The translations under genes were made by a program, and so were the position numbers. From an uncultured Faecalibacterium sp. (GTDB taxonomy: Bacteria > Bacillota > Clostridia > Oscillospirales > Ruminococcaceae): a DNA stretch of 64,000 nt. The stretch covers positions 130,348 through 194,347 of the forward strand of contig CAKTEM010000001.1 of assembly GCA_934548045.1 (NCBI GenBank), read 5' to 3'. Each line of letters opens with the position of its first letter. Position 1 is the first letter of the stretch. The notes beneath the pieces were generated by a model. It made no database searches. It saw only the letters and a list, made by a program, of their open reading frames with translations, and was not told the DNA's origin. This document shows positions 57,019 to 64,000 of the stretch, one piece after another.

Positions 57019-57212
57019 TTCAATCGCCCTTTTCTCACAGCTATGATTGATTCACTTTGTTTGCACGAAATCTTTAGTCCTGCTTCAAAAACGCCCATAG
57101 TGTTCTATTGCGTATGCGAAATGTTGATTGAAACGTTCTGCCGCCTGCCTGCTGAGCGGTTCATCCGGTGCCATCATGCAGAGAGCTACGCATAGAACGC
57201 ATCGACATCACC

Positions 57213-57740
57213 TCATTTTTTGAGCAGTTCCAATGCCTTATCCATCGGCACACAGTCCGCATAGCAGTCCGGCCAGAGGAACTCATTATAATAGCGGTAG
57301 CTCTGCTCGCCCGTCATGTACTCGTTGTCCTGCGTAGAATTAGCGTAGGCCGGAACGATTATATGCAGGCCATGCTCAAAGCCTGCTTCCACCGTTGCAT
57401 TGATGCAGAAATCGGTCATGATGCCGCAGACCATCACGTCTTTTTCGCCCTTTTCTGTCAGATATTCCAGCAGGCCGCTCTCTTTTTTGAACGCACTGCA
57501 TACGGTCTTGACGAACCGTTTTTCAGTCGGCAGCGGCGCAAACTCGGAATAAACTTCAAACTCGTCATCCCCGATGGAAAAACCTGTACCGGGGCCGTCG
57601 TCATGCTGAACAAAAATGACTTCTACCCCTTGTTCCCGAACTATCCGGATTAGCTCCTTGACGTTGCTGACAAATTTTTCAAACGCATACAGGCGTTCAT
57701 CCACGATTCCTTTCTGCGTGTCCACAACCAGTAAAACCAT
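57213..57740 (-). CDS. Isochorismatase-like cysteine hydrolase
   Basis: 175 residues. Catalytic aspartate in LLVVDTQKGIVDE (residue 7), lysine in PTEKRFVKTVCSAFKKE, and cysteine in VMVCGIMTDFCINATVEAG, the D-K-C triad with the preceding cis-peptide region. Related enzymes hydrolyse nicotinamide, isochorismate or carbamoylated amines. The exact substrate is not evident. A possible AGGAGG lies before the ATG. It stands alone. Confidence 0.9.
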   Translation of the reverse strand: MVLLVVDTQKGIVDERLYAFEKFVSNVKELIRIVREQGVEVIFVQHDDGPGTGFSIGDDEFEVYSEFAPLPTEKRFVKTVCSAFKKESGLLEYLTEKGEKDVMVCGIMTDFCINATVEAGFEHGLHIIVPAYANSTQDNEYMTGEQSYRYYNEFLWPDCYADCVPMDKALELLKK

Positions 57741-57890
57741 ATATAAACCCTCCTATTTTTCTTTAGTCCCATCCTACCACAGACTGCCGGTTTCTGCAAG
57801 CAGAATCAGCACACTGCCCCAAAACAGTTCTTTGCAGATATCGTGCGCATATCTGTGAAAATGGAACCGTTCATTCATGGAGGTGTGTTT

Positions 57891-58286
57891 ATGCTGCTGA
57901 CTCTTTTGCAATTTTTCGCCACAAAGTTTCTGTATCTTGCGCTGCATCTCGATTCCGGGAGCTTTCCTCGGCCATTGACGCCCAAAGAAGAGGTCGAGAC
58001 GTTTGCCTCTCTCCGGGCTGGTGACCCGACCGCACGGGAAAAGCTTATCCGGCACAACCTGCGGCTTGTGGCGCACATCACCAAAAAATACTACGCCCAG
58101 CCCGGAGACCAGGAAGATTTGATTTCTATCGGCACCATCGGCCTGATGAAAGCTGTGGACACCTTCGATTCTTCCCGTCGGGCGAGATTTTCTACTTACG
58201 CCAGCCGGTGCATTGAAAATGCTATCCTCTCCCCAGCGCACTTTCAGATGGAAAAGAGAACCCACTCATTTTACAAAGCAGCGTAA
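57891..58286 (+). pseudogene. sigK: Truncated sporulation sigma factor (SigK-like), region 2 only
   Basis: 131 residues from the ATG at 57891 (GGAGG upstream). The start MLLTLLQFFATKFLYLALHL is the hydrophobic pro-sequence type of SigK. Region 2 follows: NLRLVAHITKKYY, DLISIGTIGLMKAVDTFDSS and FSTYASRCIENAIL. The normal continuation into regions 3 and 4 is replaced after ENAIL by SPAHFQMEKRTHSFYKAA and a stop. Without region 4 it cannot recognise -35 elements. A deletion or loss after an old insertion in sigK is likely. Confidence 0.78.
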
Positions 58287-58357
58287 ATGCGTCAAAATGG
58301 GTTTTCTGGGCTCAGGAAAGCTGTCACCTTTTTCTGCTTCAAAAAGACGTTGCCTCC

Positions 58358-58699
58358 ATGGTCGGCATGGAAGAATGGCTCTACCAGGACCTTGAAAGCG
58401 GCAATTTCCGCCGAAGCTTCTCCCCAGAGATTGCGGACAGGCTGGCCGACTTCTACTCTATCTCGGTCAAAGACCTTCTGGATGACTACGCCCTGTTTTT
58501 CCACCGGGGCGGAGGGGCTTTTCTCCGGGAATACCGTCAGGCCAAAGGTTGGAACCGGCAGCAGCTTGCTGAGCACGCCAAAGTTGGCCGGACAAGCATT
58601 CGCTGCTGGGAGACCGGGCAGAAAACGATCAGTCAAAAGTGTTTCCGGCTTTTGGCCGAAAATCTTGGGCCCGATTTTCCATCTATGCTTCGCATGTGA
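58358..58699 (+). CDS. XRE-like helix-turn-helix protein
   Basis: 113 residues. The first half (MVGMEEWLYQDLESGNFRRS, then SPEIADRLADFYSISVKDLL) may be a degenerate helix-turn-helix. The second half FLREYRQAKGWNRQQLAEHA followed by KVGRTSIRCWETGQKTISQK is a clear XRE domain. No ribosome site fits the ATG, and the frame is open further upstream into the truncated sigma gene, so the true start is uncertain. It may once have belonged to a mobile element beside sigK. Confidence 0.6.
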   Translation: MVGMEEWLYQDLESGNFRRSFSPEIADRLADFYSISVKDLLDDYALFFHRGGGAFLREYRQAKGWNRQQLAEHAKVGRTSIRCWETGQKTISQKCFRLLAENLGPDFPSMLRM

Positions 58700-58775
58700 G
58701 GTATGGCAATTTTTCTCCGGCCAAAAGATTTTTTCATTATACCCTTGTCTGAAGGGGTATAATACGCACAAACGC

Positions 58776-58829
58776 AAAAGCCGTCCGCATGGCCGCCAAT
58801 GATGATTTGGCAGCCTACAGACGGCTTTT
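58776..58829. terminator. Bidirectional terminator
   Basis: AAAAGCCGTC/GACGGCTTTT arms around a 34-base loop, between the XRE gene and the convergent kinase gene. Confidence 0.75.
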
Positions 58830-58841
58830 CCTATCCTATTC

Positions 58842-59672
58842 TCAAAAAAGCTTTTTCTGCTGTTCCAAAAGGACGGTTTCGATACGCTCCTTCAGCAAAA
58901 AGTGGAATTGTTTCGGGTAATAGCACAAATATTTATTAAGGATCGCATCTATACTTGTTCTATCAATGTTTACCGCAAGCTGCTTTCCGTAAAGAGCTTG
59001 TGCCGTATGCACCGTCTGCGTAAATCGAGATTTGAACGGAAGGCACTGTGCCTTTGCCAAATACGCACGGCTTTCAATTTCAGGGCTGTACAAAGCAAAA
59101 TCCAGCAAGAACGAATCTCCGCAGTCAAAAATCGGGCAGGGCTTATAACCAGATTTATCCCGAATCAGCGCAATATTGTTCAGGTGCCGGTCCTGATTCA
59201 GAAAAAGCGCATCTACCTCAAACAATGTCGTAAGATATGCGCCCATATTCTGCATTCTGGTTGCCTCTCCCATTGCATCCACAAGAAGCCGGATTCTCTC
59301 TTTTAGGCTTGTCCTGCGGTTAAATTCTTCAAGATAGTCCGTTCCAAGACTGTTCTTCAAGATTGTATTTGCAGTAACAAGACTCCCATCTTCCCTTTTG
59401 AAGTTTTCACTCACCGAGACCACTCGTTTCAAGCCATGAACCTCAGCCGTATCGACCCAGTAATTTGCCACGGAGATTCCCGGCAGCCGAGCCGCATTTG
59501 TGAAATTGCGCAGAACTTCACTGGAAACGGCTTCAGCCAGTGCCTCAAAACAGCCATCATCCACCTTATACCAGAGATTTTTCTCCGCATCGAACCATTT
59601 TTCCTGATTTCCGCGCGAAGTCGTCACCACAACCCTGTCGTTGGTATGCAGCGTCAAATAATTTCCAGCCAT
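58842..59672 (-). CDS. HipA-like serine/threonine kinase, probable toxin
   Basis: 276 residues, shorter than classic HipA (~440) and without its N-terminal subdomain. The kinase core is visible: FLNQDRHLNNIALI near residue 160 is the catalytic loop (D-R-H-x-x-N), and PCPIFDCGDSFLLDF near residue 180 is the metal-binding D-x-G. An N-terminal part KNLWYKVD...EALAEAVSSEVL fits the ATP-lysine region. Such kinases stop growth by phosphorylating translation components. The start overlaps the antitoxin gene by 19 bases. The partner is AbrB-like rather than HipB-like. Confidence 0.78.
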   Translation of the reverse strand: MAGNYLTLHTNDRVVVTTSRGNQEKWFDAEKNLWYKVDDGCFEALAEAVSSEVLRNFTNAARLPGISVANYWVDTAEVHGLKRVVSVSENFKREDGSLVTANTILKNSLGTDYLEEFNRRTSLKERIRLLVDAMGEATRMQNMGAYLTTLFEVDALFLNQDRHLNNIALIRDKSGYKPCPIFDCGDSFLLDFALYSPEIESRAYLAKAQCLPFKSRFTQTVHTAQALYGKQLAVNIDRTSIDAILNKYLCYYPKQFHFLLKERIETVLLEQQKKLF

Positions 59673-60187
59673 TTGTGATCCTCCGCCATTCTTCCCTGCG
59701 TCTTTTCAACAAGCAGAACCGGGTCATATTCCGGAACGCCAACAGCATCCAGATAGTAATCCAAGCCCTTTCGTGTTTTCGGAATGCATCGGTCTGCCAG
59801 AAAGGCCAGGAAGTCTTCCCATGAGGGCGTTTCGTTCACACCAAACGCAGTATCCAGTATTTCGTCAACTTTGTTTTCGATGCAGATCTGCTCCGCTGTA
59901 AAATCTGCCAAAATCACGGTACACAACGTATCTCCGTCATAATACCGATATTCTTTCAGCCGATGTCCTTTCTGTTCTGCATTTCTGCGGAACAGTTCCG
60001 GGTCTGTTGATGCAAGCGGTCGGACGGTGATTTTTTCACCGTCAAAAGAAAGTTCTACCCGGTCATCTTTCTGGATTCCCATCGCACGAAGCCACACTGC
60101 CGGGAGATTGACCGAATACTTTTCTGCATTCTTTCCTGCTGTTCCCCCGGCTTTTCTTCTCATAATTTTCACGCTGCGACGATTCAT
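59654..60187 (-). CDS. AbrB/MazE-type DNA-binding protein, probable antitoxin of the HipA-like kinase
   Basis: 177 residues. A basic start (MNRRSVKIMRRKAGGTAGKN) leads into a SpoVT/AbrB swapped-hairpin domain (residues ~18-55: KYSVNLPAVWLRAMGIQKDD, RVELSFDGEKITVRPL). A longer C-terminal domain follows, with RYYDGDTLCTVILADFTAEQ and a last part CIPKTRKGLDYYLDAVGVPE, which probably contacts the kinase. AGGTGA precedes the ATG at 60187. Antitoxins of this build usually repress their own operon. The overlap with the kinase gene supports a two-gene module. Confidence 0.78.
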   Translation of the reverse strand: MNRRSVKIMRRKAGGTAGKNAEKYSVNLPAVWLRAMGIQKDDRVELSFDGEKITVRPLASTDPELFRRNAEQKGHRLKEYRYYDGDTLCTVILADFTAEQICIENKVDEILDTAFGVNETPSWEDFLAFLADRCIPKTRKGLDYYLDAVGVPEYDPVLLVEKTQGRMAEDHKWLEII

Positions 60188-60285
60188 GTGCTTCACCTGC
60201 CTTTGCAAATAGGATACCATATTGGCTGCCAACAATCAACAGTTTTGTTGTGTCAGCAGCATTTCAAAACACTTATGTAACACAA

Positions 60286-60365
60286 AAAGCCCCACGCTCA
60301 ACACTGCCTCTGAATCCGACTATCTCTGGTCGGAGCAGAAAAGCATATGTTGAGCGTGGGGCTTT
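60286..60365. terminator. Long inverted repeat with an inner hairpin, likely terminator
   Basis: 18-base arms AAAGCCCCACGCTCAACA and TGTTGAGCGTGGGGCTTT enclose 44 bases that contain a second hairpin (TCCGAC/GTCGGA). T-runs flank both sides. It separates the toxin module from the element genes. Confidence 0.75.
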
Positions 60366-60367
60366 GT

Positions 60368-60604
60368 TTATCGGCTCGGCTGCCAGCCGGGCTTTTGGTG
60401 TTCTTTGGGTTTGTAAGTTCCTTTGGTAGTATCGATCACCGCCTGCAGCAATTCGAGCTTCTGCCATGTGGGGCAGTTCAGACGGTCGATTTTTTCGATC
60501 ACATAGTTGGCGTGGGCGGTTGCGACCCGTTTTCCGAGTTCGTCCCATCCCTCTTTCGTTTTGGGGTAATGTACCACCACTTCAATGGGGGCACTCTTTC
60601 GCAT
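60368..60604 (-). CDS. Small conserved protein of conjugative elements
   Basis: 78 residues: MRKSAPIEVVVHYPKTKEGW, then ELGKRVATAHANYVIEKIDR and LNCPTWQKLELLQAVIDTTK, largely helical with a charged tail. I recall very similar small proteins downstream of PemK/MazF genes in Clostridiales integrative elements. Function unknown. It follows the toxin gene by 60 bp on the same strand with a GGAGGTGA ribosome site. Confidence 0.72.
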   Translation of the reverse strand: MRKSAPIEVVVHYPKTKEGWDELGKRVATAHANYVIEKIDRLNCPTWQKLELLQAVIDTTKGTYKPKEHQKPGWQPSR

Positions 60605-60664
60605 GGCTCACTCACCTCCGGTTACATCGCTATCACCTCATTTTTACGGGTTACTGGTTGTCCG

Positions 60665-61048
60665 CTATTCGCTGCGGTTTCCGCTCAGAACGTTCAGAGC
60701 CAGACTGACCAGCAAAGCCATATCAATGCGGAGCATTTCAGCCTTGCTGGCATAGCCCATAAAGCGTTCGATGCGGGATTTATCGATCGTGAAGATCTGC
60801 TCCAGAAGAATCATGGACGGTTCTTCAAAGGCCGGGTTGGAATCCACCAGCACATGGGTGGGCTGGTTTTTCTTCTTTTCCGTCCGGGTGGTAACAGTTG
60901 CAACGATCAATGTAGGCGAATGACGGTTTCCAATGTTGTTCTGCAGAACTACCACAGGGCGTTTCCCGCCCTGTTCCGAGCCGATATGCGGCTCCATGTC
61001 TGCATAGTAGATGTCCCCTCTGAGATATCTCCAATTGTTCGGTAACAT
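60665..61048 (-). CDS. PemK/MazF-family toxin (endoribonuclease)
   Basis: 127 residues, one MazF-like domain. The start LRGDIYYADMEPHIGSEQGG leads to KRPVVVLQNNIGNRHSPTLI, with the R-P-V-x-V core, then IVATVTTRTEKKKNQPTHVL and MILLEQIFTIDKSRIERFMG. These proteins cut mRNA. No MazE-type antitoxin is adjacent, unlike most pairs, but this is common for PemK genes inside conjugative elements. GGAGG precedes the ATG at 61048. Confidence 0.9.
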   Translation of the reverse strand: MLPNNWRYLRGDIYYADMEPHIGSEQGGKRPVVVLQNNIGNRHSPTLIVATVTTRTEKKKNQPTHVLVDSNPAFEEPSMILLEQIFTIDKSRIERFMGYASKAEMLRIDMALLVSLALNVLSGNRSE

Positions 61049-61133
61049 AAAAATCAACCTCCTTTTTATGTAAGAAACAGCCGCCGCAGACGGATACCAC
61101 GACGGCTGTTGTTCAGGAGGTAGAACGAAATTG

Positions 61134-61931
61134 TCAGTTTTTCAGCGGCAGACTCATCTCACGGCTGGCACCGTTATAGATGCGGAGAATCTGCCGCATG
61201 TGGCGGTTTGCAGAACTGCCGGTGTCTTTCTGAGCCAGCTGCGTGATGGTTTTCGGGTGTGTCCTTGCCAGCTGCTGCACCAGCCGCTCCCGGCTGTACT
61301 CGCCCTCGTATACGGAGATGAAGCGGGCCACACCCCGGATTACACCGGCAAGGTAGGAATCCACATTGCCCTTCCACGCCTCGTTGATGATGTGAAGCAT
61401 CTCGACGTAGCGCTCACAGCCATACTGCTTGTACAGCTCGTATGCCGTTCCGATGCAGTAGATTTTCCAGGGTGCCCGGATGCCGTCATAGGCAAATTCC
61501 ACACCGGCATTCGACGTGATCCCCACAAAGTAAAGTGCATCCGGGTTTTCGGCCACCAGATTTGCACGAAGACGTTCACCCACCGTCAGGCAGGTAGCAT
61601 TACCGGTCTGAATCGCAAACAGCGTTGCTTCGTCTTCTTTGGTAAGGCCGTAGAAGACTTTGCAGCGAATCGTCACATCCTTGCCACCGTTGCAGGTTCG
61701 ACGGGCTTCCACCGTGTTCTGCCCATCAAAAACATAGAAGCGGCCATCCCGGTAGCTGACCTTCGGCTCATTCGCGATGTACTCCGAGAAGTTTTCCGCG
61801 ATCTGCGAAACCTTCTCCATCCGCAGCATACGCTGATATTCAATACACGGGATCAGCAGTGCGCTGTTCACCATCTGATAGGCAAACTTGCATTCAGGCA
61901 AAGTGTTCAGGTTCAGATTGGAATTCATCAT
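61134..61931 (-). CDS. ParB-nuclease-like (DUF6551) protein of a conjugative element
   Basis: 265 residues. The N-terminal half looks like a ParB/sulfiredoxin-type domain: YQRMLRMEKVSQIAENFSEY and FYVFDGQNTVEARRTC, where DGQ-x-x is the family motif. The rest is helical, with TVGERLRANLVAENPDALYF and an end ANRHMRQILRIYNG. Such proteins accompany ParB in integrative elements. The ATG overlaps the upstream parB-like stop (ATGA), with AGGAGG before it. Confidence 0.82.
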   Translation of the reverse strand: MMNSNLNLNTLPECKFAYQMVNSALLIPCIEYQRMLRMEKVSQIAENFSEYIANEPKVSYRDGRFYVFDGQNTVEARRTCNGGKDVTIRCKVFYGLTKEDEATLFAIQTGNATCLTVGERLRANLVAENPDALYFVGITSNAGVEFAYDGIRAPWKIYCIGTAYELYKQYGCERYVEMLHIINEAWKGNVDSYLAGVIRGVARFISVYEGEYSRERLVQQLARTHPKTITQLAQKDTGSSANRHMRQILRIYNGASREMSLPLKN

Positions 61932-63049
61932 AACTTTTCCTCCTTTACGGTTTTCAGATAGTTTGTCATCCGGTCAAGCAGTTCAAAAATGGTTTTTTGA
62001 CAGGTTTTATCGGTCAGAACATCCGGGTGTTCTTGGAAAATAACATTCCACCGAAAGATAAACTCTTCCGTTGCTCCCTGCAGTTCGCACAGCATGATGG
62101 AGCCGGTTGCTGCTGCTTTATCCTTGTAACGGACATCCACCGAGGCCTGCAGTCGGGCCTTGTCTTCTTCGGACAAGTGCCGTTTATGACCCTGTATGCT
62201 CTGAAGAAAACTTGGTGGCGCATTGCTGGTCGGCTCGATTTCCTCTTCCGGCGGGGACTCGGTGATCGGTTCCTGTACCGACGTTTCCGGCTGTTCTGCC
62301 TGCAACGCCGTGTTGTTTTCCGGTACCGTCGGCTTTTTCTTCTGCGGTGCAGGCTTTGGCTTCGGTGGTGGCTTGCTCGGCTTCAGACGTTCGAGGACCG
62401 CATCATCACGGTCACTCTTTTTCTTCTTGAGTTCCTCAAGAATTGCCGGGCGTTCTTCCTTTGGAATTGAAGCAAGCGCTACGATCTGTTCATCCGTTGC
62501 CTTGATATGCCCGGTCAGGATCTCTTCCTGCGCACCGGGCACCGCTTCTTCTGCAGCATCAATGCCTCGTGAATACTTTTCGGCACGTCGCACCGTCTTT
62601 TCTCCAATGCCGTGCTCGGAAGCAATGCGTTCACAAGTGCGTTTTTCCGAAACGATGTGGTCATTTTGACCACATCGATTTACTTTATTGCAATTTCCGG
62701 GCTGCCCGCCCACTGCCAGCTTGGTCGATTCATACTCCTTGCCCAGAAGAAACTTCTTTCGTTCCGGGCTGAGATTTCTGCGGCCAAGCTGATTTTTGCA
62801 GATCCATGCAAGCGCTTCGTACTTGTTCGCAAGCTGGATTTCTTCCACTTCAAACTTGATAAAGCCGTGCTTTTTCAGGATGCGGTAGCGGGTGTGCCCA
62901 TCCAGAATGTAGCCATTCCATGTGATGATGGGATTCAGAAGACGACCCTCGGCAATGATGTTCTGCTCAAGCTGCTGTTCTTCCTCAAACTGCAGCGGCG
63001 GAATTTTGCTTTGGAACTCCGGGTCAATTTTAAGCTGGCTCAGTTTCAC
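61928..63049 (-). CDS. ParB/Spo0J-family protein of a conjugative element
   Basis: 373 residues. The N-terminal ParB domain reads LEQNIIAEGRLLNPIITWNG and YILDGHTRYRILKKHG, with the DGHTR nucleotide-binding motif. Next is a helix-turn-helix part (CERIASEHGIGEKTVRRAEK), then a proline/lysine-rich linker (LKPSKPPPKPKPAPQKKKP) and a helical end. It may aid partition or regulate the element. Start is GTG at 63049 with AAAGGAG 8 bases upstream, overlapping the previous gene by 20 bases. Confidence 0.88.
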   Translation of the reverse strand: MKLSQLKIDPEFQSKIPPLQFEEEQQLEQNIIAEGRLLNPIITWNGYILDGHTRYRILKKHGFIKFEVEEIQLANKYEALAWICKNQLGRRNLSPERKKFLLGKEYESTKLAVGGQPGNCNKVNRCGQNDHIVSEKRTCERIASEHGIGEKTVRRAEKYSRGIDAAEEAVPGAQEEILTGHIKATDEQIVALASIPKEERPAILEELKKKKSDRDDAVLERLKPSKPPPKPKPAPQKKKPTVPENNTALQAEQPETSVQEPITESPPEEEIEPTSNAPPSFLQSIQGHKRHLSEEDKARLQASVDVRYKDKAAATGSIMLCELQGATEEFIFRWNVIFQEHPDVLTDKTCQKTIFELLDRMTNYLKTVKEEKL

Positions 63050-63272
63050 GTCGGTTCTCCTTTCCGGTCATTTTCGATTTACGGACAATGGGCTGAACGT
63101 AGTAGTCAAACCCATATCGTGTCTGGCAATACGTGCAGACATCCTTGACGAGCTGCCTGGGGTCGGCTCTGCGGAGCCGGACGCCCTTTGCGTCCAAAAA
63201 TGCCCCTCGGCAGACGGCGCACAAAGTTGTCAAGGTGGATTCATCCACCTTTTTTGTGGTCTTGCGGTTCAT
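63030..63272 (-). CDS. Small zinc-ribbon-like protein of a conjugative element
   Basis: 80 residues. Two cysteine pairs, TLCAVCRGAFLD and DVCTYCQTRYGF, are spaced like a zinc ribbon. The ends are basic. AAAAGGAG precedes the ATG at 63272, the first gene after the structured leader. Similar small proteins open ParB-containing operons of Clostridiales integrative elements. Probably DNA- or RNA-binding; no exact role is known. Confidence 0.75.
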   Translation of the reverse strand: MNRKTTKKVDESTLTTLCAVCRGAFLDAKGVRLRRADPRQLVKDVCTYCQTRYGFDYYVQPIVRKSKMTGKENRRETEPA

Positions 63273-63299
63273 TTGCGTACTCCTTTTCGCTGATATATA

Positions 63300-63590
63300 A
63301 AGACGCCGTCCGTGGTTGCCCTCGAACGGCGTTTGGAAAAGGTTTTGTATGGTTTCTCTTAATTTGCCCCCGGCACCCCTGAGAAAGGGAAACATTCAGG
63401 CGTTGGATTTGCACCACTCCATTGGCCTCTCGGCCACCCCGTCTTCTTTATGACCGGGCCGCGAATTACGGAAGTATCATTATCTGGAAGTACCTGAAGC
63501 TGCATATTCAATTTTCAAGGTCCGCCCGGCTGCGGCTCCCGCTCCCTTTCGGAGGTGGGCCGCTGCCGTGACAATAGTGTATCGTACTTT
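63300..63590 (-). ncRNA. Structured leader upstream of the conjugative-element operon (candidate RNA)
   Basis: Minus-strand order: a C/G-rich hairpin (GCGGCCCACCTCC to AGCCGCAGCCGGGC), a segment TTGAAAATTGAATATGCAGC, then GGGGTGGCCGAGAGGCC with an inner stem and a TGAATGTTTCCC ... GGGGTGCCGGGGGC region. A last stem (AACGCCGTTCGAGGG / GACGGCGTC) ends just before the first gene. It is non-coding and rich in pairing. I recall similar leaders in Clostridiales integrative elements but know no named RNA family. The whole 63273-63779 gap is this leader plus its promoter zone, with a TTGTATACAA palindrome near 63645. Confidence 0.5.
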
Positions 63591-63678
63591 CGAGCAAAAG
63601 TTTATGGACTCGTAGTCCAAGTCACCCACCCTCTTAGTCCATATATTGTATACAACAGTCCCAAAAAGCAAAAAAATA

Positions 63679-63735
63679 AGCCCTACAAGGTTTTCGGTCG
63701 GTTTTGTGGACCAATTTGAGCCTTGTAGGACTTTT
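63679..63735. terminator. Inverted repeat terminator
   Basis: CCTACAAGG/CCTTGTAGG arms with TTTTT on the plus side and a T/A-run on the minus side; it ends the gene running in from the right. Confidence 0.7.
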
Positions 63736-63779
63736 TCCCTATTTTACTTCAATCGCAAGTCAAGAAATTAGTGCAACAT

Positions 63780-64000
63780 TCAAACAACATATTTGCGATC
63801 CGTGAGGATATGCCGCTGGCTCTCTGTCATGACTCTCGTCAGGCCATCACACTGGCTGACAAGCGTTACCTGTCCGGCGCAGTCATCTTTGTCGCAGTTT
63901 TTTGAAAGGGGTTCCAACTGCATTATGATATTGTCAATATCAGTTGACAGAAAAAACTCAAAGAGTAAGCACATCATGCAGCCATTGTCTGGGCAGCATA
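63780..64000 (-). CDS. Hypothetical protein, partial at the window end
   Basis: The minus strand is open from the window edge to a stop at 63780, about 73 codons. It reads CCPDNGCMMCLLFEFFLSTD early and ends SQRHILTDRKYVV. Four cysteines near the start could bind metal. An internal ATG gives 65 residues but has no ribosome site, so the real start is probably beyond the window. Not recognised. Confidence 0.35.
   Translation of the reverse strand, partial: CCPDNGCMMCLLFEFFLSTDIDNIIMQLEPLSKNCDKDDCAGQVTLVSQCDGLTRVMTESQRHILTDRKYVV

Noticed and set aside
57019..57212. Short minus-strand frame starting MMAPDEPLSRQAAERF
   Set aside because: About 30 codons, no ribosome site and no neighbour coupling; not enough to call a gene.
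58287..58802. 171-codon plus-strand frame overlapping the XRE gene
   Set aside because: It is in another frame of the helix-turn-helix gene and lacks any domain pattern.
63400..63470. tRNA-Ser/Leu-like start (GGTGGCCGAGAGGCC)
   Set aside because: The following sequence does not form D, anticodon and T arms and lacks a GTTCGAATC-type T loop; it was treated as part of the structured leader.

Overview
The window looks like chromosomal DNA of a low-oxygen gut Firmicute of the Oscillospiraceae/Ruminococcaceae, most like Faecalibacterium. This is inferred from the protein families (LytTR/GHKL pair, citrate-fermentation genes, CIRCE-controlled hsp20, helicase-associated-domain protein, Clostridiales-type conjugative-element genes), the moderately GC-rich coding sequence and the strong AGGAGG ribosome sites. 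No rRNA, tRNA, CRISPR array or intact insertion sequence was seen.

Layout. 1-2.5 kb (minus): LytTR response regulator, GHKL sensor kinase and the start of a Tat-type exported protein, read as one operon. 2.6-3.5 kb: a small membrane protein, then scrambled remnants including a gutted phosphoglucomutase. 3.6-7.3 kb (minus): nucleoside/sugar-type ABC importer, one double ATPase and two permeases, without its binding protein. 7.5-21 kb: a citrate region with a VOC protein, an RraA-like protein, a 2-hydroxycarboxylate transporter, LysR, isocitrate dehydrogenase, aconitase, a second aconitase-superfamily hydratase, LysR, fused citXG and citC. The citrate lyase subunits citDEF are absent. 21-30 kb: a frameshifted Rpn-type nuclease, two lipoproteins, a large helicase-like protein with a degenerate core, cupins, a 2-hydroxyacid dehydrogenase and a PfkB kinase.

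29-54 kb is a patchwork of small stress or detoxification genes: aldo/keto reductase, flavodoxin, nitroreductases, acetyltransferases, methyltransferases, an AhpD-like protein, a ZIP transporter, cysteine synthase, YbaK, and a MarR-controlled heterodimeric ABC exporter. Two regulatory themes run through it. One is a set of MerR-type promoters with 19-bp spacers. The other is a repeated promoter-operator cassette with the dyad RTTA-N8-TAAC, found eight times. Many genes here are broken by small deletions: a MerR N-terminus fused to flavodoxin, YbaK fused to a DUF554 tail, a gutted GNAT, a DHFR remnant, an isolated Hsp20 C-terminal tail, an internal piece of a hybrid sensor kinase and a decapitated hydrolase.

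53.7-58.7 kb: NAD(P)HX epimerase, a CIRCE-controlled hsp20, an acetyltransferase, a low-molecular-weight tyrosine phosphatase, a Nudix hydrolase, an isochorismatase-like hydrolase, a truncated sporulation sigma factor and an XRE-like protein. 58.8-64 kb (minus): an AbrB-type antitoxin with a HipA-like kinase, then genes typical of an integrative conjugative element (PemK/MazF toxin, ParB-like proteins, a zinc-ribbon protein) behind a long structured leader.

Several calls are pseudogenes. Single-base frameshifts could also be sequencing errors; the deletion fusions are harder to explain that way.
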